Part shown: one piece after another, positions 33,332 to 45,980 of the stretch
Position numbering within the stretch: the stretch's first letter is position 1
Layout of the letters: every line of letters begins with the position of its first letter
Origin: Isoetes taiwanensis
Lineage: Eukaryota > Streptophyta > Lycopodiopsida > Isoetales > Isoetaceae
Direction of reading: 5' to 3'
DNA length: 64,000 bases
NCBI GenBank assembly: GCA_021234155.1
Contig: JAJEKV010000066.1
Coordinates: forward strand, 2,220,128 to 2,284,127
Notes under the pieces: model-generated
Told to the model about the DNA's origin: nothing
Databases searched by the model: none
Seen by the model: only the letters and a program-made list of their open reading frames with translations
Position numbers and translations under genes: made by a program

Positions 33332-36300
33332 TAGCCCATAACACCCAGGCTGTGCAACAAGGTAAGAAAATAGGCTTAGCTGATCCGACATGATCCATGC
33401 CCTGCCCTGTCGAATATGGCAGAGGACCAGATACGGCATGGGCAGAACAAAACCCTAAGTTGAAGGGTCTCGAGCCTTGCATGTAAAGCAAGGAAAAAAT
33501 AGCTTTTGTTAGCATAGAACCTTAAATTATAAAAAATATATATCAAAATTTATGGATTCAACCATTGGAAAGTGTCACGAAAATTAAAGTGAGCGCATGT
33601 GCACTCTAGATGTACCAATTAGTACGTCTCATGGAATACTATCATCAAATCATATAAAAACCTTAGGAAAAAAAGTACAAAAATACAAAAACAACCCCCT
33701 ATTATAATGCTAGATATTGATATTCTTGTCACAACTATATTGGAGTGCACCTATCATGACTACATTGAAGATCCACCTTAGAAGACTAATCTGTATGCAA
33801 TTGACAAGATCTAAGATGTAGAATATTGTGTTTTTAATAAGCTTTTCTGTTTGCATCTGCCTTCTATTTGCATGTTTAAGACAACACATTTGACTTGTGA
33901 ACTTTAAGAAAAGTGTGTGCAGATTTTTAGGTAACAAAAAAAAGGGGGAGGGGGGCTGAACTATTAAAAACTAGACCAGACATCTGCCTTGGTCAATCCC
34001 TTGGCTTTATCTTCCTAGGGGATTCACTTATGTTATGCGTATAAACCATCTAAGTGGACGCTAAGGGGTTTCTTATTGCCTATTTTCGTACTTATAATAA
34101 GGGGTATTTACCATTTATTTCACTTGTCTAGTTGTACTTTGAGTATAAGGGTATATCAGGCCAAATTTCTCCGTATGATAAGGGGGTTTTGCCTGACCCT
34201 AAGAACGCAGATGCCATATCCAAAATACATATAGGTGAATCCCCTGGGCTTCCCACTACTAGAATGAGAAGTCCTTCAAAAAAAAAATAATAATAATAAT
34301 AATAATTTTATAAATGTATTTCAAACCTGATGAGTTTGAGTTTTCAGGCCAGTGTCTTGCAGCAGCTTTCATAGATCTTTTTCTCATCCATATGGTCTTC
34401 TACATACACTGAAATTGCTAGCGATTGCTTAATAGTTTCCACAGTTTTGACCACAACAACTTTTCTAGATAGCAATCGACTATTACATCCGGATCTAGCC
34501 AATTCTTCCTCACTTCATTGTGGCCATATTCCGATAATTCTATCCTAATAAATTCGTGTAAACCATGGCAAATCTGTAAATGGCAGTGCATCATCCCTGT
34601 TTCTCGAATTCTTTTAGAACTATAGGCTTGCCCTTGCTACCGTGAGTACTAGCGTGGAAGCTTTAGATCCATACCTAACAACAAGATCCGATTACCAAAT
34701 CTATTTCCCGTACTCAGTTCTTGGTCAAAACCCTAAATTTCGCATATTAAAATACGTTCATATTTTCTCTTTTGCATATTGTCGCATTTCCATAGCTCTA
34801 TTATTAATTTTTTAAGAAAACCATATACCATTATCTCCATATTGTCCCAGCTTTGGTCATACAGTGCTTCTGTCTAAGCAACTTGTCTTTGAGAACTTTA
34901 CGTTGCTAAAGCTGTAGGTATATTAAAATTCAAAAACCCACGTACCATTTACCATGTTCCAATTTCAGTCTGCCAGTTAGCTTTATCTGGGCCCCCTCCA
35001 CAATCACTTTACATCAATGAAGCATTAATGCCTTATCTTTGGAACCATTGACTGCAAGATGAGCTTATTGGACCAGGAATTCACGAAGTTCTTTAAGATA
35101 TGGCTGTATAAAGTCTGTGTATGAAGTCATGTATCAAGTGTAAATTCATACCTAAATAGGTTAACCTAAACAGGTCGATTAACTGTATCTGGAAAATGCC
35201 CTGTATTTTTTCTTCTGCTACGTCTTGGCCAAAACCCTAATTCGTTGAATTTACAACCTTTAAAAAGTTTTCTTTGCCAATTTTTTCTTTTCATGCTTGA
35301 AGACTCAAGCATTGAATATGCTAAATGTGGTATATTCCTTGCCATGCTTTGTATATCTATTCACCCCATGTATACACAAAGATCTATTTCAAGTATTCGA
35401 GATATCGTTTCCTTAGTCATGCTTGCGCTCAACATATATTCTAAAAATACCAAATAGTGATACATTGCATCATCGTTCAAATTCCATGGTTAAAAGAAAC
35501 CTTACTATTTAGCAATTATGCCAGGAACATTCCCTAATCTTTAAAAGGACACACGTTTTTTGTTGCTGAGCATAATCTATTTCTATGAAGCTCGCTCTGT
35601 CTTCATGCTTTACTCTGTTCATATACATGTACGAAAGTCTAACTGCATTCCACGTTATTCATAGTAGTAAAAAAAAATAAAAATAAAAAATGATGAAATG
35701 ATGGCCAGTTACATTTCCTTTAGGTATAGCTTCCTACCACAAGCCTAAGCCTGTGAGCCTATCCATCTTTCGTGTCTAGACATAAGTCACCCCTCGAACC
35801 TACATGACTTAGGGCAGGTTTTCCACACCAACTATCCATCAAATTTCAAGCTACACCTAATGGCAAGTGCCCAACCAGAAGGGCTTTGTCCTACTGCTAA
35901 AGTTTTAAGTAACAAAGCATCCTTCAATAATCTCAAGACTAGCTGTAGGCATAGAATAGAACGCTCATTGATGTCGTGTCCAACTAATTTGTATAACACT
36001 TTACATTGAGATTTATGTGTCTGACCATAGTTAATTTAGAAACACTTTATTTTCAGGTCTATGTATTCCGTTGAGTAATTCAGATGGAGCATTTCTTGCT
36101 CCATCTGAAAAGGCCAAACCATTTAGGATTGATCCATATGGTGCCATATAAGCTGTAGTCTAAACTGAATCCAGTCACTCAAGATTCCGTAGATATTCTT
36201 ATTCATGGCCAGGATTAGACATAATCTTGAATGCCTACAAGCCAGATTTTCATACTCTTCAATCATGCTAGTATGAATGGAATCGCCCAGTGCCTCACAC

Positions 36301-36522
36301 ATACCGATCCCAAGTTGTATACCCGTTTCCAATCCATATGATGCTATTAAACCTCAGAGTTACACACTACTCAAGACATCCAGGATCTGAAGTCTTAGAC
36401 CAAGGAAATTCAAAGTGCTCCAAGCGGTTTCTCTGTTTCTAACTCACTTGTAATTTTTTCAATAGGCATTGCATATGAAGAATGATAACTTTGTCAACAA
36501 TGAATTGACTTTATGCATAGCA
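33332..36522. other. Unassigned DNA downstream of the cystathionine gamma-synthase gene
   Basis: At 34000-34300 there is a retroposon-like 3' end: GAGAAGTCCTTC followed by poly-A and (AAT)n, resembling the GTCCTTC-polyA ends at 8.2 and 13.1 kb. Elsewhere no gene or repeat was recognised. 36330-36522 should contain the gene's 3' UTR. Confidence 0.4.
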
Positions 36523-39340
36523 TCATAAGCTAAGTGCATCCAGAGACCGCATGACATCAGCATGTATATCTTCAAAGTCCTCAATACCACAACTAAATCT
36601 GACAAGGTTATCCTTGATGCCATACTTAGCCCTGTCCTCTGGGCTTTGATCCCTGCCAATACAACAGGCAGCTTGTTACCACTGCAAAACTAAATAAGAA
36701 AAAAAGCCAGCACCAGCATGATATACCAACCAATAAGAAATAATTGTGGGTTGCTCCACAAGGCTCTCGCAACCCCCAAGTGATGGGGCGATATATGGAA
36801 TTTGAAGGCCATCGATAAATTTGGATGTTGTTTCCAAGTCACCAGCAACCTGCAAAATGAAATCCATTAAAATTTATAAGAGCCAAATGGAAAAGCCCAG
36901 ATATTCCTTGAAACAGCTAATGATGCAGTTCATACCTCAAAACTGACTACACCACCATAACCACGCATATGTCGCTTGGCAATTTCATGTTCAGGATGGC
37001 TTTCTAAACCAGGATAATGTACACGCGAGATCTTCATATATCACATGAATGTGTCAAAATAAATTAAGCTTGATGGATAGGAACTAATTATGTACCTTAG
37101 GATGACTTTCTAGAGCCTGAGCAAGCTTCAGTGCAGTCTGATTCTGCTGCTTTATGCGAAGATCCAGAGTCTTCATGCCCCGAAGAATGAGATAAGCAGC
37201 ATTCTGTGTAAAGTGTGGAGACTTTAACATTTCCAGTCATGGAAGTGATAAACAAAATATAAACACCTACTGGATCAAGGACACCACCCATGATGTGGTG
37301 CATTTTGCGGACGACATCCACAATGTGGAAATGTCCACTTAAGCTTCCGGCTATCACCTGATAACAAGCAGCACAATTAGAGACAAGGACATAGCTACAA
37401 TTTAACATCTCCAGCTCAAGTGTGTTTATCTATCATTCATCCAGTCAAGGATACTAGAAATAATAATCATCAAGAATGGCATGGCATAACCCACAAAGTG
37501 CCTCACAAATTAGGCAAACAAAAAATGGCAGCGGCATAATTCAACCACCAGTGTAGCTGAAAGCAATGGCCACATGTACCTACGTCATTATGACCAGCAA
37601 TATACTTGGTTGCCGAGTTGATCACAATATCTGCTCCAAGCACCAGAGCCTTCTGATTTATTGGGGTTGCAAAAGTGCCATCAATGCAAACAATAACACC
37701 TTTTTTATGACACATTTCAGAAACGAGAGCAATATCTATACAACGAAGATAAGGGTTTGTTGGAGATTCTGAAAAAAATAATGATACCTGGGCCAAACAC
37801 AAATGTCATAATCAAATTGAAATCCTCAAAATCATGAACAGAGAAGAAAATTAGCACAGAAAAGGCATACATTGTTCTCATCCAATGCATGTTGGAGAGA
37901 TTGTATATCCGCGGGGTCAATCACTGTTGCCTGTTCCACGAAACATTATTAATAAAAATAGCGGATCAAAACTGCAAACAACAAACAAGTGCAAACAACA
38001 CAACAACTAAAAAATCCAAGCTAACTATTCAGGGGTTACCGTAATGCCCATTTTTGGCAGGACAGTCTGAATAAAATGCCTTGTACGGCGATAACAGTCT
38101 GTGGTAGTTATGATATGCCCACCGGCCGGCACCAATGCAAGTAACATAGTGGTGGCAGCACACATGCCTGATGCCATGAGTAATGTTGTTTCAGAACCTT
38201 CAAGGGCACTATACACATCATTAGGAAAGATACAAAAAACCGTAATCTCCAAAAGCATATAAGACATCAAACGTTACCTTAATTTCTCTTCTGCTGCATG
38301 GGTGGTCGGGTTTCCGTAGCGTCCATACTCAAAACTAGCATATTTACCCTCCTAAACTTGCATATAAACAGAAACAATATTAAAATATAAACCTAAATAG
38401 TTGCTAAAGCCACTTGAGGGATGCTAGACGGACCCATATTGCCATACTCAAAACTAATGTATTTACCCTCCTAAATGAGTAGCAAACAAGGGATTGAAGC
38501 TTCATTTTTTGTAGTCCGTATACTCTCACATACCATCTGTTGAGCTAGTAAGCTATCAGTACTGGAAAATCAGATGCAGAATATTTATACCTGAAATTGA
38601 ATCAGTTGAGCAGTGTTCTTGAACGTGTATGTAGATGTCTGGACAAGTGGTATTGTCAAAGAATCAGCAACTTTGTTGCATGATGTCCTCTCACCTATAA
38701 TAAAAGTCAGCAAAAAAGGACATAATAATGAGCTTTAGCTAGCATTATGAAACAACATTATCGAGGTCCCAAGCAAAAGGAGATAGCTACCAGCGTGAAC
38801 TGCTAGCGTGCTGGAGCTTGCCTTAGGAACCTCAACTGGGAGACCATTACTGACACCATCAGAGATTGCAAAACTAAAGCTTGCTTCTTCCAATGGCAAC
38901 TCCGACGATATCACTTCCGGAGGGGAACTCATACTCACACCATCAACAAACGGCAATTTAGAAACACCAGGCACAATGGTTACATTAGCACTAGATTCCT
39001 TGCAAAAAGCACCATTTTCGGACATTGAATCTACCAGACCAGAAGAAGTCTGGCCAGCAGAGTTCATAGCAGAAGCAGCAACAACTTGTGCAACTCCAAT
39101 ATTACTGCAGTTCCGGCGAGCCTTGATGCTAAGCTGCCGTGCAAAATTCGGAGGAAACCGGAAGATCAAAGTTGAGATGGCAGAACCCACTAACCCAGAA
39201 ATTGGGTGCATATTTTTAGACTGGCCGTGAGATTCCCAGGATGATTTGCGCGGGGCAGGCCCACCGGAAGGGTCCCCTCTACATTCTGCCATGGCTGGGC
39301 AACTACAAGGAGTAAACAAGGCAGCCATCGCCATATCCAA
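36523..39340 (-). CDS. CGS1: Cystathionine gamma-synthase, 11 exons, intact
   Basis: Plastid enzyme that joins O-phosphohomoserine and cysteine to cystathionine, the first committed step to methionine; PLP-dependent. Exons: 39340-38791, 38694-38591, 38351-38278, 38208-38040, 37930-37871, 37787-37584, 37357-37271, 37203-37096, 37031-36936, 36849-36731, 36652-36523. All introns are GT-AG, phases agree, and the total is 1701 nt (566 residues, near the usual plant length). Residues 1-183 are the transit peptide and N-terminal extension, including the MTO1 motif at 75-89. The catalytic core has [11 protein letters not shown] (225-235), the aldimine lysine K380 in [11 protein letters not shown], and [13 protein letters not shown] near the C-terminus. 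The stop is at 36523-36525. The start is the first Met of the frame; later Mets at residues 3 and 5 are possible. Confidence 0.95.
38430..38484 (-). pseudogene. Duplicated pseudo-exon 3 in CGS intron 2
   Basis: The acceptor-like CATTTAG at 38477-38471 is followed by a frame reading [13 protein letters not shown], a copy of exon 3 ([13 protein letters not shown]) that diverges before the NPTT substrate-loop residues. No good donor is seen at the right place. If it were spliced in instead of exon 3, the cofactor-binding loop would be lost. Confidence 0.6.
39074..39118 (-). promoter_or_regulatory. MTO1 nascent-peptide arrest motif in CGS exon 1
   Basis: Codons 75-89 read [15 protein letters not shown]. 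In Arabidopsis CGS1 this conserved motif acts inside the ribosome tunnel. With S-adenosylmethionine it stalls translation just downstream and triggers mRNA decay, giving methionine feedback. Here the motif is fully kept, but the next residues are SAMN. The Arabidopsis residues at this place (KWS) include a tryptophan reported to matter for arrest. Regulation is therefore likely but not assured. Confidence 0.8.
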
Positions 39341-39385
39341 ATCCGAGAGGCCGGAATCGTTGGCCTTGTGAAGAGATTTAGTCGT

Positions 39386-39393
39386 TTATATAG
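39386..39393 (-). promoter_or_regulatory. Possible TATA box of the CGS gene
   Basis: TATATAAA on the minus strand, about 46 bp upstream of the annotated ATG. It would leave only a very short 5' UTR, so either transcription starts elsewhere or the real start codon is a few residues downstream. Confidence 0.35.
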
Positions 39394-39481
39394 CCAACAC
39401 AAAAAAAAAAACATCAGCAATTTTCAGCTTATGTGGCATTGCAACGTGGCATTAAAGTAATCAGATAAAAATATCTAGTGC

Positions 39482-39567
39482 TGGGAAAATATATCTAGCC
39501 CTAGTGTTTGCAGGACCAAACAATGGGAAAATATATCTAGCCCTAGTGTTTGCAGGCCCAAACAATA
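39482..39567. repeat. 43-bp tandem duplication upstream of CGS
   Basis: GGGAAAATATATCTAGCCCT followed by AGTGTTTGCAGG(A/C)CCAAACAA is present twice in a row at about 39483 and 39526. Confidence 0.9.
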
Positions 39568-41816
39568 GTCCAAATCTGGGTCCCCATTCTCCATGTGCCA
39601 ATAGTTTACTACTTTTGGTGACAATCATTGATCCATTTTACTCTGCGCCGCATCTTCAATATTGTTATAATTTCTTTACACGGTACCAATTCATACAAGT
39701 TCTTAGCGTTAATCTGAAGTTTAAGCAGTATATAGGCTATTATTGCAACACTGTAGCCAACAAATAGAAGATTATATACAATGCCTTCAGACGTCACAAT
39801 AGTACGTTCAAGATATAGACATCGACAACATTTTTGTTTTATGGTATTTTCAATCAATGGAGACAGACCTGGGCATTTCAGCATGGCCTACATGTATAAA
39901 TTAGAGCTCTTTAATACGTCCAATGCACCAGCCAATTGCAGTGTACCTAAATAGAGTATAGAGTATGGTGCCTGACATTGTTATAGAAAAATAGGACAAA
40001 CTAGAATTGCATCACATTCTTGGCACACCATATAAAAATAATAATTCATTGCGTGCATCAAATGATTCCCCCACAAATGGACATAAAATTAACCAAGAAA
40101 AACACTCTCTAAGATCCAATATATAGTTGTACATTGGGTATATTTTGCACAAAGGCAAACATCTCTATCCATCTTTTTGTCCTTTTGGGATCTAACTAAT
40201 GCCGGTCAGAACCACTAGTGCATAGTAGTGCACAGCCATGGGGACTAAAGGGTAGGATGCTTTTGATAAAAGATGTCTCAATCTCTAGTAAAAAGTAACG
40301 GGGTGAGATAAGTGTATAAGTTGTAAGATTTTCTCATGTATGAAATTGAAGAGATGTTTTCTTCTAAAGTTAAGAAGGGGATAAACACCCCTGAGAGCCC
40401 ATTACCTCAGATAAATGAGCCCATTTAATGGGCGAGCAGGGTGTTTATCCCTAACTTCAAGCTTTAGGAGATCGGTTATACGCCGGAGGGCCAAAGATAG
40501 GAGTCCCAAAGCTCGGTTATCAAGTCCTAGCCTGGATTATCAGCATCCGAAGCTGAATCTAGGGCAAAAAATCCTCCCGAAGCTAAATCCAGGGCAAAGT
40601 TGCAACGCTGCTGCTCTTCTTCCCCGTTTCCACTTGCCTGTTATGCCATATCACAGGGCAGCAATCAACGGCCAGGGATGCGCTGATCTGAAAGCCTGCC
40701 GGTTAAAGAGCATTCACGATGCAATAGTATACTTCACTTTGAAGTTGATTTACTTTTGTGTGAATGGATGCAACTCTGCACACTTCTAGCCCATAAATCA
40801 ATGTAGGAAATATGCATTTAGACATTGCATAATATTACCCATCTGATGCAAGAATGGTTCTGAATAGACCAACAGTGAAGCTTCATCAATACTCTAAGTT
40901 CTAACACGTTTTCAGTCATTACTAACATGTGGTATTCATATGTATGGTTCGATAATGAAGTTGAGCCTAAAAGCAAGATAGAAGAATGGCTCGAAAATGA
41001 AGTTGAGTCTACGAGCAAGATAGACGAATAATAAAGAAGGAATACGAATAGAATGCATATATACAAGTCTCACACCGATGGGGCTACTGTATGCGAGGGC
41101 AAGATAGTATGTAATTTTGGAAAAAGATAATTTTGGAAGGACGAATTTGAAAACAATTTATACGATCCTATAGAATAATGATGGATTATACTAATAAAAA
41201 GAACATAAAGAATATGCTAGAATATTCCTATCCAAAAATTATATATACGAAACCCTAAACGTTTTCACAGCTAGGCTAGCAACAATCTCGACACGGGTGC
41301 AATATTACGAGGTGCAACACCTATTTAGTGTGTTCAATGATAGGCAAATGGGGCTCCGGAAGGAGGCACTTGATGACATCTCATCCCATACGGAGACCAA
41401 GCTGTTCATACTTGACCATGTGGGTGAAAACTGATTGTCAGCCTGAGTGGCATTACTGTGCCTGTTCAGTACGTTCAATGGTGGGAAGATGAATTTCAGG
41501 AAAGAGGCACCACTCAATCAAATCTCGTCATGCGCAGAGATTAAGTCATTCTTGGGCGAGAATTTTGCTTATAAAGCCTTGCTACTTTATGAATCTTTTT
41601 GTATTTCGAGAAGGGCTAGCTCAGATTGATGCTACGAGAGAAATGTCTTTGTGGTGACAATTTCCTTGACAAGATACAATGATGCGGAAGTCCATGTAAA
41701 CACTCGTATAAAAAGATCTAGCATATATGCATACTTGCATTGGGGGCTTGCACTTGCCTCCTGCCTCCTTAGTGAAAAGTTAATTATATAAAGATATTTT
41801 GAAGCTATTTCCTCTA
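39568..41816. other. Unassigned DNA with one foldback
   Basis: A foldback of about 94 bp lies at 40369-40462: AGTTAAGAAGGGGATAAACA pairs with a stretch that includes GGGTGTTTATCCC. The open frame 40415-40789 and a 41.3-41.6 kb stretch with local repeats (AGGAGGCAC / AGAGGCACC) show no domain. Confidence 0.4.
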
Positions 41817-43396
41817 GATCGAATTATAAACATAATGGATTATTACAAAGTTGAATTGAACTTTGTGGAATTTGAATTGAATTTTTTTTAATTCCATCGT
41901 CCATATAGATGAAAATGTCTATGAGACGTAAGAGAAGACAAAACACAACAAGCCCATTACTATCCAGATTAAAAAACCTCTACCTCGAAGGGTTTCCTTA
42001 GCAATAATGGCCCGGCTGATAAACTGTACAATTGCATATGTTAAATTGTTGATGTAGGGCATAATTAAGCTTGCACGTTGAGAAACTCCAGGATATAGGG
42101 TGCTAATGCCATTAAGCATGCGTCTGCAAGAGCACATGTACCAGTTGGTTAGGTATAATGAAGAAACAAACATATCATACTCGGGTAGTCGCAAATGCTG
42201 GGCAAATCTGAAGAGTGTGGCATTCATCATCAATTGCTCCCATTTGGCAACATTGACATATCCTATTTTCACATTCGTCACTGGTCCATTTACCTGTTTC
42301 ATTCTAAAATGGTGTATACAGTGCGAGTTGACGCAATTGTTCTACATCTTTTCCTCTTAAAGGACAAATCTGTTAATAGGTATTGTTGTACACCACGAGC
42401 AAGCGTGGAATGAATTTGGCTTTTGTGATGTGATGTCTTGACCATTTTCAAACTACTGGCATCCCAAAGCTTGCCACGGAAGCATGTATCAAGATATTGC
42501 TTCAAAGAAGTGTGATCTTGCTTGTTCTGCACTTGTATATATCCATGTCTCCACACACTCCATTTGGAGAACCGACATGTGCATTTCTCCTTCCAATAGG
42601 CTTTAAGATGTTACAGACAGATCCATGGCCATTGTGTGTAGGCTAGGTTTAGAAGTTGATTGTCTCCCATATTTACCACCTTCTTATAATAGATTATTAT
42701 ATGTTGTTCCAGACCAGCATGTTGAAGAGGTAGGAATTATGTCTCTTATAGAAGAATTGGATAGATATCGTAGACTTGACTCCAAGGACCCCAGTTAGAA
42801 AGGCTTTTTGGACCAAGTCTTCCCAAGTGGTATGTTGGCCTTGGATATAGAACAATCTACCGTGTTTGCTTATGCCTTGTCCGCTATGTCCTGATATGAA
42901 CAGTAAAAGTGAAATAATTAATGAGTATTATGTGCTTTATTTAAATTTCTTTAGCATGTAGTAAAACCAACTAATAAAATGGAAAACATATGCACCATTA
43001 CGACTCCAATGACGAGCAACAAAGGTAATTGAAAAGTGGTATGCCATTAATGTGACACTCCTCGAACCTATATCATACTCGAATTATATGAATACGAAAA
43101 ATCTCCTATCCCAATGATAACTATTGCAAAGAAAGGCCCTCCGTTTGACTCAGACTACTTATGATGGCCAAGTGTCCAAGTGAAGGACACAAAAGTGTCA
43201 TTGGCCCATTCCTCCTCTGAGACATCCTATATTGTGGTAGTGTATATATACATGTGAACACACAACAATAATACATTTAAATAACATACCAACACGAAGG
43301 GTGGCTCATCCATCAGCTCGGAACACAACTATATATAATGCATAATGCAACAAAAATAAAGGTTCATATCCCGAGTTCAGACTCACGGGGGTTCAG
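41817..43396. repeat. Segmental tandem duplication, unit A
   Basis: Unit A (1.58 kb) starts GATCGAATTATAAACATAAT and is repeated from 43397 with high identity to about 45595. It holds a minus-strand LINE fragment and an unassigned right part. Confidence 0.92.
41990..42790 (-). pseudogene. LINE ORF2 C-terminal fragment
   Basis: Leftward translation in shifting frames gives LARGVQQYLLTDLSFKRK with TIASTRT, then a zinc knuckle ICQCCQMGAIDDECHTLQIC. These align with MLEQGPQRYLLTHLLMKM, IAAIRT and LCQYCQVGAMEDECHTLQSC of the LINE C-terminus at 60.4-60.6 kb. It is the same LINE family, opposite orientation and truncated on both sides. Confidence 0.7.
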
Positions 43397-43574
43397 ATCG
43401 AATTATAAACATAATTGGTTATTACAAAGTTGAATTGAACTTTGTGAAATTTGAATTCAATTTTTTTTAATTCCATCGTCCATATAGATGAAAATGTCTA
43501 TGGGACCTAAGAGAAGAAAAAACACAAGCAGCCCATTACTATCCAGATTAAAAAAACCTCTACCTCGAAGGGTT

Positions 43575-44400
43575 TTCTAAGAAAAGACCTTAGCAATAAT
43601 GGCCCGGCTGATAAATTGTACAGTTGCATATGTTAAATTGTTGATGTAGGACATAATTAAGCTTGCACGTTGAGAAACTCCATGATATAGGGTGCTAATG
43701 CCATTAAGCATGCGTCTGCAAGAGCACATGTACCAGTTAGTTAGGTGTAATGAAGAAACAAACATATCATACTCGGATAGTCGCAAATGCTGGGCAAATC
43801 TAAAGAGTATGGCATTCATCATCAATTGCTCCCATTTGGCAACATTGACATATCTTATTTTCACGTTCATCACTGGTCCATTTACCTGTTTCATTCTGAA
43901 ATAGTGTATATAGTGCGAGTTGACGCAATTGTTTTACATCTTTGCCTCTTAAAGGACAAATTTGTTAATAGGTATTGTTGTAGACCACGAGCAAGTGTGG
44001 AATGAATTTAGATTTTGTGATGTGATGTCTAACCATTTTCAAAGTACTGGCATCCCAAAGCTTGCCACGGAAGCATGTATCAAGCTATTGCTTCAAAGGA
44101 GTGTGATCTTCATTGTTCTGCACTTGTATATATCCATGTCTCTACACACTCCATCTAGAGAACTGACACGTACATTTCTCCTTCTAATACGCTTTAAGAT
44201 GTTACAGACCCATGGCCATTGTGTGTAGGCTAGGTTTGGAAGTTGATTGTCTCCCATGTTTACCACCTTCTTATAATACATTATTATTATTATTATTATT
44301 ATATGTCGTTCCAGACCAGCATATTGAAGAGATAGGAATTATGTCTCTTGTAGAAGAATTGGATAGGAAATCGTAGACTTGACTCCAAGGGCCCCAGTTA
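43575..44400 (-). pseudogene. LINE ORF2 C-terminal fragment, duplicate
   Basis: Same fragment as 41990-42790, carried by duplication unit B. The 105-codon open frame at 43577-43894 is an out-of-frame shadow shared by both units. Confidence 0.7.
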
Positions 44401-44413
44401 GAAAGGCTTTTTA

Positions 44414-44698
44414 GACTCTAGAGGGTGTACTAGAAAAAACCATAGAAACCATGTGAGTGTAAGTGAGCTGATTTTTTTTCGCCCACCATATCGTACAAGT
44501 ATGGGATAAGTTTTTTTTGTTCGAGACCGCCCAGAATCGCACTCGGTACTGTTGGGGGTCAAATCCCAACAGACGCAATGTAAGGTGGTTGGGGGCAGGG
44601 CCCAACCGAGCAATGTAGTGTGGTGTGTGGTCACATGTCCAGTTGGATGCTGCCTAGTGGCGTGACGTTAAAACTACTATCTATCTATCTATCTATCA
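44414..44698 (+). mobile_element. SINE-like insertion ending in (TCTA)n
   Basis: Present only in duplication unit B. The 3' end reads CACATGTCCAGTTGGATGCT and GTGACGTTAAAACTAC, followed by (TCTA)n at 44676-44698. This resembles the SINE end at 28.70-28.76 kb. The 5' boundary and pol-III boxes are uncertain (GGTCAAATCCC at about 44556 may be a B box). Confidence 0.5.
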
Positions 44699-44889
44699 TA
44701 TAATTTACATGAGAAATATGGTAGAAGTATATGAAATATGAGGGAAATTGTTTAAGAAAAATTCTATATAAGGGTTAATTTCTCTTGACCTTATTCACGC
44801 ACATGCCCTATATCTCTTACATAAGCTGCACCCCCCCGGTTTTGGACGCGTTCCATTCCAAGTCTTTCCAAGTGGTATGTTGGCTTTGG

Positions 44890-45078
44890 ATAATAGATAA
44901 GATATGATAAGATAAGATGAATTTTTACGTCCACTGGAACCCAACGGGTTATGGGACGGCACATGCAAGGGCAACAGCCCATCTAAAACCTGGGGACTAG
45001 GCCCCGTCACCAAACACAAGAACCAAATATTAAAAGAATACCAAGAAGAAGATAATGCTAATGCTAGTGGTAATTTTG
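44890..45078 (-). mobile_element. Retroposon 3'-end copy
   Basis: The minus strand reads GGGGCCTAGTCCCCAGGTTT, GCCGTCCCATAACCCGTTGG and GGACGTAAAAAT, then ATCTTATC repeats. It is nearly identical to 56615-56780 on the plus strand. It interrupts duplication unit B relative to unit A, so it is a recent insertion of the tail of an L1-related element or a SINE derived from it. Confidence 0.75.
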
Positions 45079-45844
45079 TGCTTATGCCTTGTCCGCTATG
45101 TCCTTATATGAACAGTAAAAGTGAAACAATTAATGATGTATTATGTGCTTTATTTAAATTTCTTTAGCATGTAATGAACCAACTAATAAAATGGAAAATA
45201 TATGCACCATTATGACTCCAATGACAGCAACAAAGGTAATAGAAAAGTGGTATGCCATTAATGTGACACTCCTCGAACCTATATCATACTCCAATTATAT
45301 GAATACGACACAATGACGACTATTGCAAAGAAAGGCCCTCTGTTTGACTCGGACTACTTATGATGGCCAAGTGTCCGAGTGAAGGACACAAAAATGTCAT
45401 TGGCTCATTTCTCCTCTGAGACATGCTGTATTGTGGTAGTTATATCCATGTGAACACACAACAATAATACATTTAAATAACATACCAACACGAAGGGTGG
45501 CCCATCCATCAGCTCAGACACAACCATATATAATGCATAATGCAACAAAAATAAAGGTTCATATCCTGAGTTCAGACCCAAGGGAGTTAACTGCACGGTT
45601 AAGGGCCCCGGATAACAACAAACATAGATGCAACCAAATTTTTATATTTATAACTTGCAAATTAGAGATGATGAAAGCATGAAATTTGTTTTGAATAAAG
45701 GATACATAACATGGAACTTATGAATATGTTTGAACGTGGTTGGATATGCAAACCTGGAAGGGAAATTTTTTACTGCCATAGGATTTGATTCGAGAACAAT
45801 TTTTTTGGATTCAAATCATCTCCAAGTGATGCAAATGACACCAT

Positions 45845-45980
45845 TAAGCACATTTCCTCAAACCTTATAGTATTCCGCGGACCTCTATGTCACCTCCCCA
45901 TGTGAATATGCACCCGAAGCAAAGGGGTTTTCAAGGGGATTTTAATTTAAAAGTGTTGGATGTAATGGTTTGTGTTCGGA
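45845..45980. repeat. Partial relative of the 29.05-29.36 kb element
   Basis: TATGTCACCTCCCCATGTGA and ATATGCACCCGAAGCAAA, then GGGGTTTT and TTTAAAAGTGTTGGATGTAA match 29281-29361. Confidence 0.75.

Larger units (their letters stand above)
43397..45595. repeat. Segmental tandem duplication, unit B
   Basis: Second copy of unit A, lengthened by an (ATT)n run (44279-44301) and by two insertions at about 44414-44860 and 44890-45078. The insertions are absent from unit A, so they came after the duplication. Confidence 0.92.

Noticed and set aside
43577-43894. Duplicated 105-127-codon minus-strand frame as a conserved gene
   Set aside because: It is an out-of-frame reading of the LINE zinc-knuckle region, and both copies come from the segmental duplication.
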